The notes under the pieces were generated by a model that saw nothing but the letters and a program-made list of their open reading frames with translations, was not told where the DNA came from and made no database searches. Below are positions 8,923 to 18,373 of a stretch of DNA of 52,783 nt, piece by piece. Origin of the DNA: Bacteroidales bacterium. Its GTDB lineage: Bacteria; Bacteroidota; Bacteroidia; Bacteroidales; UBA12077. The position numbers and the translations under genes were made by a program. Numbering within the stretch: the stretch's first letter is position 1; each line of letters begins with the position of its first letter. The stretch lies in NCBI GenBank assembly GCA_013138975.1, contig WTBR01000092.1, forward strand, positions 1 to 52,783, in the 5' to 3' direction.

Positions 8923-8938
8923 TGGCATGTATATTGAT
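8923..8938 (+). promoter_or_regulatory. Sigma-54-like promoter before the 98-residue protein
   Basis: TGGCATG, four bases, then TTGAT keeps the GG at -24 ten bases from the -12 dinucleotide and departs from TGGCACG-N4-TTGCW at two positions. It lies about 120 bases before the start at 9058. An alternative TAnnTTTG element (TACCTTTG, 8903-8910) is also present, so promoter type is open. Confidence 0.45.
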
Positions 8939-9057
8939 TTTAAATACAAAGATAATTACAAATAAAATAATTGAAAATATTAAAACCTAAATTACTTAAT
9001 AAATCCTTCACAACTATTTTGATAGAAAAATTATTAATTAAATGAAAGGACAAAATT

Positions 9058-9354
9058 ATGTTAAAAGACCTATGTATTCCAGTACCAGGATTTGCTGAAA
9101 ACGAAATAGCTGAATTGCACTTAAAAGTGGGTGATAAAAAAATCAGTTATGATTTTAGAGTTGAATCATTTCCCTGGGATATAGAAGATGAGTTAAATGA
9201 TGATTCAGATCATATTAGTACATCCTTAGCAAGAATTACCAGATTGCGAAAAGCCATTGCAGATTATGATGAAAATTGGGAATTAATTCAAATATTTACT
9301 CCTGCTGATCATTCAAAGTATATTCAGGTATTATATAGAAAGAAAACTAGTTAA
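9058..9354 (+). CDS. Small acidic protein of unknown function
   Basis: A 98-residue soluble protein preceded by AAAGGA seven bases before the ATG, an unusually good ribosome binding site for this genome. It has no signal peptide, membrane helix or cysteine pair beyond Cys6. The start LCIPVPGFAENE and a central acidic run (WDIEDELNDDSD) are followed by a basic helix (ARITRLRKAIADYDENWEL). I do not recognise a family. The upstream region contains a sigma-54-like promoter and an operator-like sequence resembling those before the adaptor gene at 6708, so it may belong to the same regulon. It stands alone, followed by a sparse region. Confidence 0.75.
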   Translation: MLKDLCIPVPGFAENEIAELHLKVGDKKISYDFRVESFPWDIEDELNDDSDHISTSLARITRLRKAIADYDENWELIQIFTPADHSKYIQVLYRKKTS

Positions 9355-9568
9355 GTTAAAAATAGAAGAATCAATTACGCTTATAATACTTGGTTTTATA
9401 TACTTTTAATCTGATTCAAGCAAAAGTAATAAGGAAAGGAAAAAATAATTAAATAAAAATAAGAAACTTGTTTTTATAGACAATTTAAAATTATACAAAA
9501 ATTTGATCACGTAGGAAAATAAGATATTAAAATTTACTATAATCATTAGTTTTTAATCATGATCACAT

Positions 9569-9612
9569 ATGAGTATTTGCTATTTCTCTAATATAGCAGA
9601 TACTCATTTTTA
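9569..9612 (+). terminator. Hairpin terminator
   Basis: Fifteen-base arms (9569-9583 and 9593-9607, ATGAGTATTTGCTAT against its complement) match at 14 positions and are followed by TTTT. It lies 215 bases after the stop of the 98-residue protein, so either that mRNA has a long tail or a short untranslated RNA ends here. Confidence 0.75.
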
Positions 9613-9733
9613 ATTTATAAGATTTCATATCTAACTTTACGTAAAAAACTAAATGTTAAGAGAGTAAATAAAAAAACTTTAATCAAGTGGAAAGTATATC
9701 TGATAGATCTAAAATATATATATTAATCTTTTT

Positions 9734-9883
9734 ATGATGGTGACAATCTTTCTCGGAGCATTAAAAAATACTAGTATTGGAATTCTTCTGATTGCAAATG
9801 TTTATATCACGATTCCTTTATTAAAAAATCTTTTTATATTTTTTGCTCTTTTACTAGGATATTGTATTGCGATTCAAAATTAG
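9734..9883 (+). pseudogene. Short hydrophobic open frame, possible membrane-protein remnant
   Basis: Forty-nine codons starting ATGATG encode an almost entirely hydrophobic peptide, containing FLGALKNTSIGILLIANVY and FIFFALLLGYCIA, which would span the membrane twice. There is no ribosome binding site. The segment looks like the last helices of a larger transporter, with a faint resemblance to the bile acid:sodium symporter fold, but this is too short to assign. It could also be a real small membrane protein. Confidence 0.25.
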
Positions 9884-10046
9884 GAATTCGAAGCGAAGAG
9901 ATGAGAAACTTATCATCCCAAAATCCTGTTTAAATGGAAATCCTAAATACTCTCCAAGAATTAAAAAAAATCAGAAAGAAATTTTAATGAAAATAAATAA
10001 AATTGAACGATCTTAGTATGAACGTAATTTTTAAAAATAAAATTGT

Positions 10047-12458
10047 ATGAAAAAGATCGAAATAACAATCATTGTACTAATTCTATCAATATCTAATATA
10101 TATGCGCAAAATTATTTTTTAAAGGAGATGCAAAATAATCCTGTAAATGATGTTAAATATGGAACGGAATTTCGTATCAAAACTTACCTTGATTCCTTAA
10201 ATCAAAATACATCAAATTCTCCAGTTTTTGATAGTGATTCAACTAAGCGTGCATATTATCAAAAAATAATATCAAATATTAATTATACTATAAAATATAA
10301 TCCTGAGAATCCTGAAAACTATGTTTTCAAAGGAATTTATAAATCGATGCTATTTGAATATGATAGTGCTGAGATACTAATGAATAAAGCCATAGAAATA
10401 GATCCTGATTATGCAGAAGCTTATCTGGAACGTGGTGCACTATTTCTAACGAGACGTGAAATAAAAAATAGTATTTCTGATTTTAAAACAGCGCTTAAAA
10501 TAGATCCTAATTATACTGATGCTATTTACAATTTAGGATATGTTTACTTTCAACTAAAGAATTATGATCAGGCAAAAAAGTATTTTGAGAAAGCAATAAG
10601 TGTCTTCGAGTACCATTATCAATCATATATACAACTAGGATATTTATATCTTCTTGAAAAAGATTTTGAAAATTCAATTAAAAACTATAATAAAGCTGTA
10701 GAAATAAGACCTTTTGAGTCCACCGCATATAATCTGCGCGGACAAGTTCATTTACAAAAAAATGAGATTGAAAAAGCAAAAGTTGATTTTGAGAAAAGCT
10801 ATTCACTTGATCCTTCAAATTACTCTGTCTTGTTTATTTTGGCTTTTATTGAAATGGAATTTGGAAATTTGGAAGAGGGGTTAAAAATTATCTCAAAAGG
10901 AACAAAAATCCTGAATAGATTTACTTTTTCTGATAAAATTAGCGATTATCCCGAAGCAGAATTAAATGATATAATTATAAATTATAATGAATATATCTCT
11001 GGATATCAAGGGGAAACTAGAATAGAGTTAAACAAATGTATAAAAGATATTTTACTGGAAAAAAATCTTTATAAAGTTATATATTCACTGGAGAAAATTA
11101 TTAAAGAAGATAACTCTTTAATTTTACCACAACGATTACTTGTTAACTGTCTTTATAAAAAAAGAATAAACTATACAATAAAAGCATTAGACAAACTTTT
11201 GGAACTTGATTCAAGTTTAGCATATGTTTTAATTCTTAAAGGGGATTATCTTCGTTATAATGAAAAATATACAGAAAGTATCGCTTATTATAATAAAGCA
11301 TTGGAGATTGTTCCAGATTATTCTTCTGCATATACCAAGCGAGCGTGGACAAAATATAGACAATGGAAGATAGAAGATGCTTTTGTTGATGTTCAAAAAG
11401 CAATGGATGGCGTTACACCATATTTAGATGCAATAAATATTAAAGCATTACTACTGGGAGCTTTAAAAAGATATCAGGAATCATTGGAATTGTATAATCT
11501 TGCCATAAATTACTTCCCTGATCAAGCCTTTTTATATAATAATCGTGCATTAACATACCTCGATATGAATGAAACAGAAAAAGCAATAAAGGATTATAAT
11601 AAAGGTATAGAAATTAATCCTAGGTATTCATTAACATATACTAATAGAGGTAAAATTTATTTTGACAAAGGAAATAAAGACAAAGCTTTAAAAGATTTTA
11701 ATAAAGCACTTGAGGTTAATCCTACCGATAAATATGCATTGCGTATTAAAGCAAATGCTTTATTAGAATGGGGAGATACGATTGGTACAATTGATTTTTA
11801 TGAAAATATGATCGAAAAGGGAATTAATACCAAGAATTGTTATTATGGACTAGCAAAAGTGTATAATTCAATGGAGAAATTTCAAATCGCAATTGAAAAA
11901 TCTTCAAAAGCTATATCAATGGATGAGTCATACTTAAATGCATATATTCAAAGAGCTAAATCAAAATCTAGTTTAAAAGAATTTGAAGGTGCACAAAGTG
12001 ACTTAGACAAAGTATTGAGCATTGATAGTACTCATGTATTTGCTTTGTATGAAAAGGCTAGAATATACTCAGAAAACGATGAGATTAAAAAGTCACTTAA
12101 TGAATATATAAAGGTAATTGAAATTGATTCAACCTCACATACTGCTTATGGTAATATTGGTTGGAATTATTATTTGTTAGAAGAATATGAGAATTGCATA
12201 AAATGGTCAGAAAAAGCCATTGAATTTAACAATGAAGCATTATTTGCCATGTATAATATTGCTTTATCTTACTTGTGTTTGGGAGAATTTGAAAAGTCGA
12301 AAGAACTTTACAAAAAATATTACAATCAAAACAAACAGATTGATGAACCTATTAGTGATGGTAGTATTCAAGATCTTAAAGATCTAGTTAAAAAAGGATC
12401 TAATGTAGATAATGCAAAATATATCCTGAAAAATATTTTTACTATAGATGATATTTAA
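10047..12458 (+). CDS. Exported TPR-repeat protein
   Basis: The 803-residue product begins with a Sec signal peptide (MKKIEITIIVLILSISNIYAQ) and is otherwise made of about sixteen tetratricopeptide repeats. Clear copies carry the pattern A-x-x-x-x-G/N-x-x-Y with IDPDYAEAYLERGALF, EINPRYSLTYTNRGKIYF and EVNPTDKYALRIKANALL. TPR arrays are protein-binding scaffolds; no enzyme domain is attached. The protein is probably periplasmic. The pentapeptide-like repeat gene follows after 52 bases in the same orientation, so the two may be co-transcribed. Partner and role cannot be deduced. Confidence 0.88.
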   Translation: MKKIEITIIVLILSISNIYAQNYFLKEMQNNPVNDVKYGTEFRIKTYLDSLNQNTSNSPVFDSDSTKRAYYQKIISNINYTIKYNPENPENYVFKGIYKSMLFEYDSAEILMNKAIEIDPDYAEAYLERGALFLTRREIKNSISDFKTALKIDPNYTDAIYNLGYVYFQLKNYDQAKKYFEKAISVFEYHYQSYIQLGYLYLLEKDFENSIKNYNKAVEIRPFESTAYNLRGQVHLQKNEIEKAKVDFEKSYSLDPSNYSVLFILAFIEMEFGNLEEGLKIISKGTKILNRFTFSDKISDYPEAELNDIIINYNEYISGYQGETRIELNKCIKDILLEKNLYKVIYSLEKIIKEDNSLILPQRLLVNCLYKKRINYTIKALDKLLELDSSLAYVLILKGDYLRYNEKYTESIAYYNKALEIVPDYSSAYTKRAWTKYRQWKIEDAFVDVQKAMDGVTPYLDAINIKALLLGALKRYQESLELYNLAINYFPDQAFLYNNRALTYLDMNETEKAIKDYNKGIEINPRYSLTYTNRGKIYFDKGNKDKALKDFNKALEVNPTDKYALRIKANALLEWGDTIGTIDFYENMIEKGINTKNCYYGLAKVYNSMEKFQIAIEKSSKAISMDESYLNAYIQRAKSKSSLKEFEGAQSDLDKVLSIDSTHVFALYEKARIYSENDEIKKSLNEYIKVIEIDSTSHTAYGNIGWNYYLLEEYENCIKWSEKAIEFNNEALFAMYNIALSYLCLGEFEKSKELYKKYYNQNKQIDEPISDGSIQDLKDLVKKGSNVDNAKYILKNIFTIDDI

Positions 12459-12510
12459 TGCATCAGAAAAAAAGATTTTCCGTCATTAGAAAAACAAAAA
12501 ATAAAAAAAT

Positions 12511-13407
12511 ATGAAAAATCTACTTTCGACAATTACATTATTTCTTATTCCTTTTTTAGCATATATGCAAGTTAGTGTAGATGCCAATGAAGTTATAGCA
12601 AAACTTAATAAAGGAGAAGCAGCAATCTACGAAAATGTCACTATTAATGGCGACATTGATTTTAGACTTATAGACGACAAAGAAAAGAATTCAAATTTTG
12701 AATTAATTAGTAAAGACAATGATACTTATAAGTATCATGTAAATGCACCATTAAAATTTACAAATTGTACTTTTAACGGGAAATTCATAGCTTATTTCAA
12801 CGAGGACATAAAAAAAGAATTACATATTGCCATGTTTCATGAAAATGTTGAATTTGAAAATTGCACATTTAAAAATGATTTTCTTGTAAAATATTCTGAG
12901 TTTGATAAAAATGCTTCATTTCCTGGAAATACCTTCGAAGAAGGTGCTCTGTTTAAATATGTTAAATTCTCATCTGAAATAGATTTTTCTAATTCTATTT
13001 TCGAAGAAGAAGCTAATTTTAAATATGCAAAATTTCCAATGACCACTGATTTTAGTAAATCGAAATTTAGAGAAGAGGCTAATTTTAAATATTCTGAATT
13101 TGAAGACAAAACTAATTTTATTAATTGTGAATTTTTTGGAACTGCTATTTTTAAATACACCGACTTTGATGACTTTGTTGATATTTCAGGATCTAAATTC
13201 CAATCGGATGCAATTTTTAAGTATACTAAATTCCCTGATGGAGTAAATTTCGAAAATGCGTACTTTGATGATTTTGCAGATTTCAAATATGCAGAATTTT
13301 ATAATCCCACAAACCTTAAGAATGTTACATTTGATAGTGAAACTTCATTTAAATACACTAAGATAGAAGGAAAAAGTTTCGTTACATATTTACTGAAGAA
13401 TAATTAA
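12511..13407 (+). CDS. Exported protein with 22-residue FKY repeats (pentapeptide-like)
   Basis: A signal peptide (about 1-20) and a short N-terminal domain with a KFTNCTFNGKF strand precede eight consecutive units of exactly 22 residues. Seven carry x-F-K-Y-x-x-F/I, for example ANFKYAKF, AIFKYTDF and ADFKYAEF; the first unit reads LVKYSEF. A phenylalanine recurs roughly every five residues, as in pentapeptide-repeat right-handed beta-helices, but the A(D/N)LxX consensus is replaced by AxFKY. Such proteins are usually rod-like binding surfaces. It lies 52 bases after the exported TPR protein, which suggests a joint extracytoplasmic role. No enzymatic motif is seen. Confidence 0.85.
   Translation: MKNLLSTITLFLIPFLAYMQVSVDANEVIAKLNKGEAAIYENVTINGDIDFRLIDDKEKNSNFELISKDNDTYKYHVNAPLKFTNCTFNGKFIAYFNEDIKKELHIAMFHENVEFENCTFKNDFLVKYSEFDKNASFPGNTFEEGALFKYVKFSSEIDFSNSIFEEEANFKYAKFPMTTDFSKSKFREEANFKYSEFEDKTNFINCEFFGTAIFKYTDFDDFVDISGSKFQSDAIFKYTKFPDGVNFENAYFDDFADFKYAEFYNPTNLKNVTFDSETSFKYTKIEGKSFVTYLLKNN
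12880..13374 (+). repeat. 66-bp degenerate tandem repeat inside the FKY-repeat gene
   Basis: Eight units begin at 12880, 12946, 13012, 13078, 13144, 13210, 13276 and 13342; the last is incomplete. Seven contain TTTAAATAT or TTTAAGTAT/TTCAAATAT/TTTAAATAC coding for FKY. The period is exact, with no insertions. Confidence 0.85.
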
Positions 13408-13415
13408 ATTTTAAT

Positions 13416-13451
13416 ATAAAGAAGACTTAATAATATTTGAGTCTTCTTTAT
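13416..13451. terminator. Shared terminator between convergent genes
   Basis: ATAAAGAAGACT (13416-13427) and its complement (13440-13451) form a 12-bp stem with A/T-rich ends on both sides, suited to termination in both directions. It overlaps the last codons of the propeller sensor gene on the minus strand. Confidence 0.75.
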
Positions 13452-16400
13452 ATTGGTATAAATATTTCAACACGAGTCCCTTTAGGTAAATTAGACTCAT
13501 CATACAAATCAATAACCTCAACATTAAAACCTTTACGTTGTTCTGTTTGATTTAATAATGAGAATCTTTCTTTTGTGATATATGTACTTTTTGAACTATG
13601 ATTTATTTTACTTTTATTTAACTCTCTTGCCTTACTGCGACCAATACCATTGTCTTCAATAATACATTTTAAAAAATCATCTTCTGTAACTTGAAATTCA
13701 AGCTGAATTTTACCGCCTTCGTCTTTAAACTGAAATCCATGTTTAATAGAATTTTCAATATAAGGCTGTAATATCATTGAAGGAATTAAAAAGCGTCTGT
13801 TCTCAAAATCTGGTGGTACAATTATATTAGTTTCAAATTTTTTGCCAAAACGCATTTGTTCTAAATTGAGATAATACTTAATATATTTTAACTCCTCATC
13901 TAAGTTTATTCTCTTTTTCGAAACATTGTCCAATGTTAATCTTATTAATTTTGCAAAATCAGATAGATAACTTAATGCGTCATCAACATTATCATCGAGC
14001 ATATAATTTTGAATAGAATTAAATACATTAAAAATAAAATGAGGATTCATTTGTGCTCTTAGTGCTTTCATCTCAAAATCTGATATGCGCTCCGAAAGTT
14101 CGGATCTCTGACGTTCATATTTTTTAATTGATTGGGATCTTAAAAAAATTATTAGCCAAATAAGTGCTACTATAAAGACTATACTTAAACCTATAAACCA
14201 CCATTTAAACCAAAATGGACTTAAAATTGTAAAACTTAACAATAACTCTTGTCTGGCAATATTTTCATTTTCGGTTAATACTTTAATTCTTAATCTGTAT
14301 TTTCCAGGTTGCAAATTCTGAAAAACAATTCTTCTATCTTTTGTTTCTTTAATCCATCTTTTATGATATCCTTCTAGTTTATAACTAAAATGTATGTTTT
14401 CATGATCCAAATACTTTAATGCATCATAATTTATGGTAATGGAGTTTTTATAATATGGTAATTTAAAGTTTGATTTTGGAATATTTGTCCATAAATCAAT
14501 GTCTGTTAAAGTTTCAAGGTCGAATTCTTCATTATTTATTTCAATTGATTTAATATAAAAACGTATATTTTTAGATTTTTCATCTTTAAATTTATCAAGT
14601 TTAGTTCTTATAAGATTAGTACTTGATCCAATCCATAAGTATTTAGAATTCTGAATTAATGATGTTCGTCCCGAGTAATCAACGAAACCTTTTGACTCAT
14701 CAAATGTTTTTATGGAAATGATTCCTGTATTATATAAACTATTAAGATTAACAAGGTTTAATCCTGCATTAGTTCCAACAATCAATAAATTATCATTTGT
14801 GCAATTTAAAAATCTTATGCTTGTACCCTTCAGTCCACTTTCTTTATTAATTTCAAATTTAAATTGTATAGTATCATTTAAAAACTCTGCAATATAAATT
14901 TTACCATTATTACCTCCAATAATTACATTTCCTAAATCATCAAAGCATAAATCATTAAACGATTGATAATCTATCGTTTTATCAATATAAGTTGAATGAA
15001 ATTTATTTTCATTGTATAAAAATAATCCATGATCAGAGCTAATAAACCAAATCTTATTATTTTGAATTTTTATTTTATTAATATTTATAGGGCTTTTTTG
15101 TTCATAATAATTAAATAACTTATATTTTAATTTTTTTTCAATCTCCGGATAAATAAATAAATCACCCCAGCTCTCACTATATACAGTATTTTCTGAATCA
15201 ACCAAGAAGCTATTAAATTGATTTCCTTCCATGTCAAAATATGAAATACCTTCAGTATTTCTATCAATTTTAAAAATACCTACATTACTCCCTACCCATA
15301 TATTTTCATCTGAATCAACAATTACACTGTTTAATTCCTTTAATTTTTTATTTATTAACACTTCGTATTTTAACGGTTTATAAAGACTATGCGCTGGCAA
15401 TATATCTCCATTAAGTTTTTTATATGGATTTGGGAAAGGATACTTATCATTAGATATTTTTTGCTGATAATTCTCAAAAGAACCATTCTCATCAATTAAA
15501 TAATTGTATTTCAATTTGATCTCAGCCTTAATGAAATTTTCAAATTCTAACTTAAATAAATCAAAACTGAATATTTTATAATCGTCATTGTCTAATTTCT
15601 TTATAATACATTTTTTTGTTGCAATCCAAAGATTATTTGAATTGTCAGAAGTTAGATCAACAACATCTAACTCTTTTAATTTAAAATCTTTAGATTTATA
15701 AAATGAAAAATTGGATAAAGGGTATAAATAAAGTCCATGTTCTTTAGTTCCTATCCATAAAATATTTTCTAATTTATCATACTCTAGAGATAAAATATTA
15801 TTAGAATTAATATTAAGATACTTGCTAAAATTTATAATTCCTGTGCTATCATATTTGAAAAGGCCACCAACATTTTTATAATTATTACTCCGAGTAGCAA
15901 TCCATATATTATGATCAATATCCTCTTTGTAATCAGTAACCTGACCTAAATTATCGTATATCCTATTACCTTTCTGTAATGAAACCAGTTTCCCTTGGTC
16001 ATAGCTTATTACAGTATCACCAATATTTGAAATATATGCAGAATTAATTGAGTTTTTATTTAAATTATTTTTTGCAGGTAGTTTTACTAATTTTTCTGTT
16101 TCTGGCTTATACTTGTATATGGTATTCCCATTTGCAAAAACATAAATAGATTCATCCTCCTCTATAAAACCTGTTATTTGTAATCTTTCATTTACATTTT
16201 TAAGTTTTTCATGAAATGAAATAAATCTTTCATTATCGTATACCGTTAATCCATTCTCCGTGCCAATTAGCAATATTTTATTCTTAACTGAATAGTGAAT
16301 TTTTATAACTTCATTTGATATTAATCCTGACGAAGTATTAAATGAATCAATTTCCTTACCATTTAATTTAGATATACCTCCATCATAGCAGCCAACCCAA

Positions 16401-16675
16401 ATAGATCCTCCTTCACCTTCTGCAATTGAACTTATCTTATCTCCTATTAAACCGTTTTGAGATGTGTAAATATTAAAGTTTTTTCCATCGAATCTAGAAA
16501 GACCGGCATCAGTAGCAATCCAAAGAAAGCCTCTGCTATCTTTATAAAGATCTTGAATACAATCATTAGGAATTCCGTTGTTTACTGTATAGTTCCGAGT
16601 ATAATACTGTTGACTCAAAGAAGAATGAATTGAGATAAAAGTACTTAATAATATTAAAAATAACGTTTTTATCAT
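13448..16675 (-). CDS. Propeller sensor histidine kinase (Reg_prop, Y_Y_Y, LytS-type kinase)
   Basis: A signal peptide (about 1-21) leads into a large periplasmic sensor with many Reg_prop blades (YKDSRGFLWIATDAGLSRFDG, GSIWVGCYDGGISKLNG, DNIWVGSNVGIFKID), then a Y_Y_Y domain (FSYKLEGYHKRWI..., about 720-790), one membrane helix (about 797-822), a coiled coil and a His_kinase/HATPase unit. The kinase box reads ALRAQMNPHFIFNVFNSIQ, and the ATPase region ILQPYIENSIKHGF. The architecture resembles Bacteroidota hybrid sensors, but without a fused receiver. The LytTR regulator gene is 18 bases upstream and is the evident partner. The ligand is unknown; no polysaccharide-use genes flank it. Confidence 0.93.
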   Translation of the reverse strand: MIKTLFLILLSTFISIHSSLSQQYYTRNYTVNNGIPNDCIQDLYKDSRGFLWIATDAGLSRFDGKNFNIYTSQNGLIGDKISSIAEGEGGSIWVGCYDGGISKLNGKEIDSFNTSSGLISNEVIKIHYSVKNKILLIGTENGLTVYDNERFISFHEKLKNVNERLQITGFIEEDESIYVFANGNTIYKYKPETEKLVKLPAKNNLNKNSINSAYISNIGDTVISYDQGKLVSLQKGNRIYDNLGQVTDYKEDIDHNIWIATRSNNYKNVGGLFKYDSTGIINFSKYLNINSNNILSLEYDKLENILWIGTKEHGLYLYPLSNFSFYKSKDFKLKELDVVDLTSDNSNNLWIATKKCIIKKLDNDDYKIFSFDLFKLEFENFIKAEIKLKYNYLIDENGSFENYQQKISNDKYPFPNPYKKLNGDILPAHSLYKPLKYEVLINKKLKELNSVIVDSDENIWVGSNVGIFKIDRNTEGISYFDMEGNQFNSFLVDSENTVYSESWGDLFIYPEIEKKLKYKLFNYYEQKSPININKIKIQNNKIWFISSDHGLFLYNENKFHSTYIDKTIDYQSFNDLCFDDLGNVIIGGNNGKIYIAEFLNDTIQFKFEINKESGLKGTSIRFLNCTNDNLLIVGTNAGLNLVNLNSLYNTGIISIKTFDESKGFVDYSGRTSLIQNSKYLWIGSSTNLIRTKLDKFKDEKSKNIRFYIKSIEINNEEFDLETLTDIDLWTNIPKSNFKLPYYKNSITINYDALKYLDHENIHFSYKLEGYHKRWIKETKDRRIVFQNLQPGKYRLRIKVLTENENIARQELLLSFTILSPFWFKWWFIGLSIVFIVALIWLIIFLRSQSIKKYERQRSELSERISDFEMKALRAQMNPHFIFNVFNSIQNYMLDDNVDDALSYLSDFAKLIRLTLDNVSKKRINLDEELKYIKYYLNLEQMRFGKKFETNIIVPPDFENRRFLIPSMILQPYIENSIKHGFQFKDEGGKIQLEFQVTEDDFLKCIIEDNGIGRSKARELNKSKINHSSKSTYITKERFSLLNQTEQRKGFNVEVIDLYDESNLPKGTRVEIFIPI

Positions 16676-16693
16676 TCTGGAGTCTTGAAAATT

Positions 16694-17446
16694 TTAACGT
16701 CTTGTTAGTGCTTTTAAAAATTCCTCATTTCTTCTCGTTGCCACATCAAGCTCAATTCCATTTTCTAACATAATTCTATATCCTTCCGATTTACTATACG
16801 ATTTAATATAATTCATATTTACAAGATACGATTTATGTATTCTGAAGAATATCTCATCGGGTAACATTTCTTCGATATTTTTCAATGTGCGTGCAACTAA
16901 AATTGCCTCGTTACGATTTGTAAAAATCTTACAATAATTTTCTTCAGCCTGGCAGTATACAATATTATTTATTTTTTCCAATTGAAATCCATCCATAGTA
17001 GGAAGCGCTATTTTATTGAAATTTCCTGCATCGGCATTAATATTACTTAAGAAAGCTTCTATTTGATCAGTATTTGAAGATTTATTTTGTTTTTTTTCCA
17101 GTCGAACTAAAACATCTCTTAAATCTATATAGTTTATTGGTTTTAAAAGATAATCAAGTGCAGCAAATTTTATAGCGTCAATGGCGTATTGCTTATATGC
17201 GGTAGTGAATATCACTTCAAAATTGTAAATATCAAAATATTCAAAAAGTTTGAACCCATTTTCCTCCGGCATTTCAATGTCAAGAAATACAATGTCAGGT
17301 CTATATTTATTAATAGCAAATACACCTTCCTTTACTGAATCTGCTAATTGTAATACTTTTATTTTATCAATAAAATATCGCTCAATTATTTTAGATAAGG
17401 TTTCACGCGCATTCTTTTCATCATCAATTATTACACATGTTTTCAT
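16694..17446 (-). CDS. LytTR-family response regulator
   Basis: The 250-residue protein has a receiver domain (about 1-120; IDDEKNARE, FLDIEMPEENG with the phosphoacceptor Asp, LLKPINY) and a C-terminal LytTR DNA-binding domain (about 145-248; VYCQAEENYCKIFTNRNEA and FFRIHKSYLVNMNYIKSY). It is the first gene of a unit with the propeller sensor kinase 18 bases downstream, and should be phosphorylated by that LytS-type kinase. LytTR proteins bind pairs of short direct repeats; I could not identify a target site here. Confidence 0.95.
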   Translation of the reverse strand: MKTCVIIDDEKNARETLSKIIERYFIDKIKVLQLADSVKEGVFAINKYRPDIVFLDIEMPEENGFKLFEYFDIYNFEVIFTTAYKQYAIDAIKFAALDYLLKPINYIDLRDVLVRLEKKQNKSSNTDQIEAFLSNINADAGNFNKIALPTMDGFQLEKINNIVYCQAEENYCKIFTNRNEAILVARTLKNIEEMLPDEIFFRIHKSYLVNMNYIKSYSKSEGYRIMLENGIELDVATRRNEEFLKALTRR

Positions 17447-17527
17447 TTGATTATATATATATTTTAATTGTATATTAAAGATAAATGATAAAAAGATTAT
17501 TTCAAAACAATAAAAACCAAATTAAAA

Positions 17528-18373
17528 TTAATTATTATTAAAATGATATTGAACTAGTCGATTAATTGGAGAACGTTCAATTAAATCAATATTTGCATTA
17601 AATCTTTTGGCTACTTCTTTTAACTGGGTTTTAAAATAATACCCTACCGATCCTGTAATTTTTATACTGCATTTTTTATAATTTTCATATCTGGTAATAT
17701 TATTAACAAATAAATCTGTGAATGATTTAATTATCATGTCGTTTATACTTGAATCTTTGCTTTGCTCAGAAATAAATTCACAAAACGAAGCTAAAAATCG
17801 ATTTGGATAAGGTTCTTTATATATTTTATGCATTATTAGATTATTATTAAGCTGAAACTTCTTAAGAAAGTTTTGATGTACATTCTCAGGCAAACGTCCA
17901 TATAAAAAATCAGTTATAAATAACTTACCTAAATAATCTCCACCCCCCTCATCTCCTAATATGTAACCTAAAGATGGTATGCGCTCCGTAATTTTTGATC
18001 CATTGTAAAAACAAGAACTAGCTCCAGTTCCCAAAATAACAGCTATGCCTGAATCATTCATAAATAAAGCTCGTGCTGCTCCTAATAAATCATGATTTAT
18101 TTCTATTTCAGAATTCATAAACAATTGGCTTAAACCATTATTTACTATTTTTTTCATTTCCTCTGCAGAGCAACCGGAACCATAAAAAAAGATTTTATTT
18201 ACTTCATTTATCATTAGATTTACCGGACATTTTTGCTTTAGTTCAATATAAATCTCTTCACTTTTCGTAAAATAAGGATTGAAACCACTTGTAACAAAAG
18301 AGGAAATAATTTTATCCTTTTTTATTAAAACCCATTCAGTATTAGTTGAACCACTGTCTGCAATAAGTATCAT
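17528..18373 (-). CDS. BadF/BadG-type sugar kinase, probable N-acetylglucosamine kinase
   Basis: The protein has the ASKHA fold: phosphate-1 loop ADSGSTNTEW at the start, the central AVILGTGASSCFYNG and LGDEGGGDYLGK motifs typical of N-acetylglucosamine kinases of the BadF/BadG/BcrA/BcrD family, and an IKITGSVGYYF adenosine-loop region. The 281-residue length fits the Bacteroidota members. It would phosphorylate an amino sugar in the cytosol, probably GlcNAc from cell-wall turnover. Its ATG overlaps the stop of the oligopeptide-binding protein gene by one base (TAATG), so the two are translationally coupled, suggesting joint handling of murein fragments. That link is inference. Confidence 0.85.
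   Translation of the reverse strand: MILIADSGSTNTEWVLIKKDKIISSFVTSGFNPYFTKSEEIYIELKQKCPVNLMINEVNKIFFYGSGCSAEEMKKIVNNGLSQLFMNSEIEINHDLLGAARALFMNDSGIAVILGTGASSCFYNGSKITERIPSLGYILGDEGGGDYLGKLFITDFLYGRLPENVHQNFLKKFQLNNNLIMHKIYKEPYPNRFLASFCEFISEQSKDSSINDMIIKSFTDLFVNNITRYENYKKCSIKITGSVGYYFKTQLKEVAKRFNANIDLIERSPINRLVQYHFNNN

Larger units (their letters stand above)
9355..10046. other. Sparse 0.7-kb region
   Basis: Very AT-rich DNA between the small protein and the large TPR gene. It holds one clear hairpin terminator (9569-9612) and one short hydrophobic open frame (9734-9883). I see nothing else supportable; it may be the residue of a deleted gene. Confidence 0.5.

Noticed and set aside
12837..13286. 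149-codon minus-strand frame opposite the FKY-repeat gene
   Set aside because: It mirrors the 66-bp repeat period of the real gene; repeated DNA keeps the opposite strand open. It has no start context of its own.
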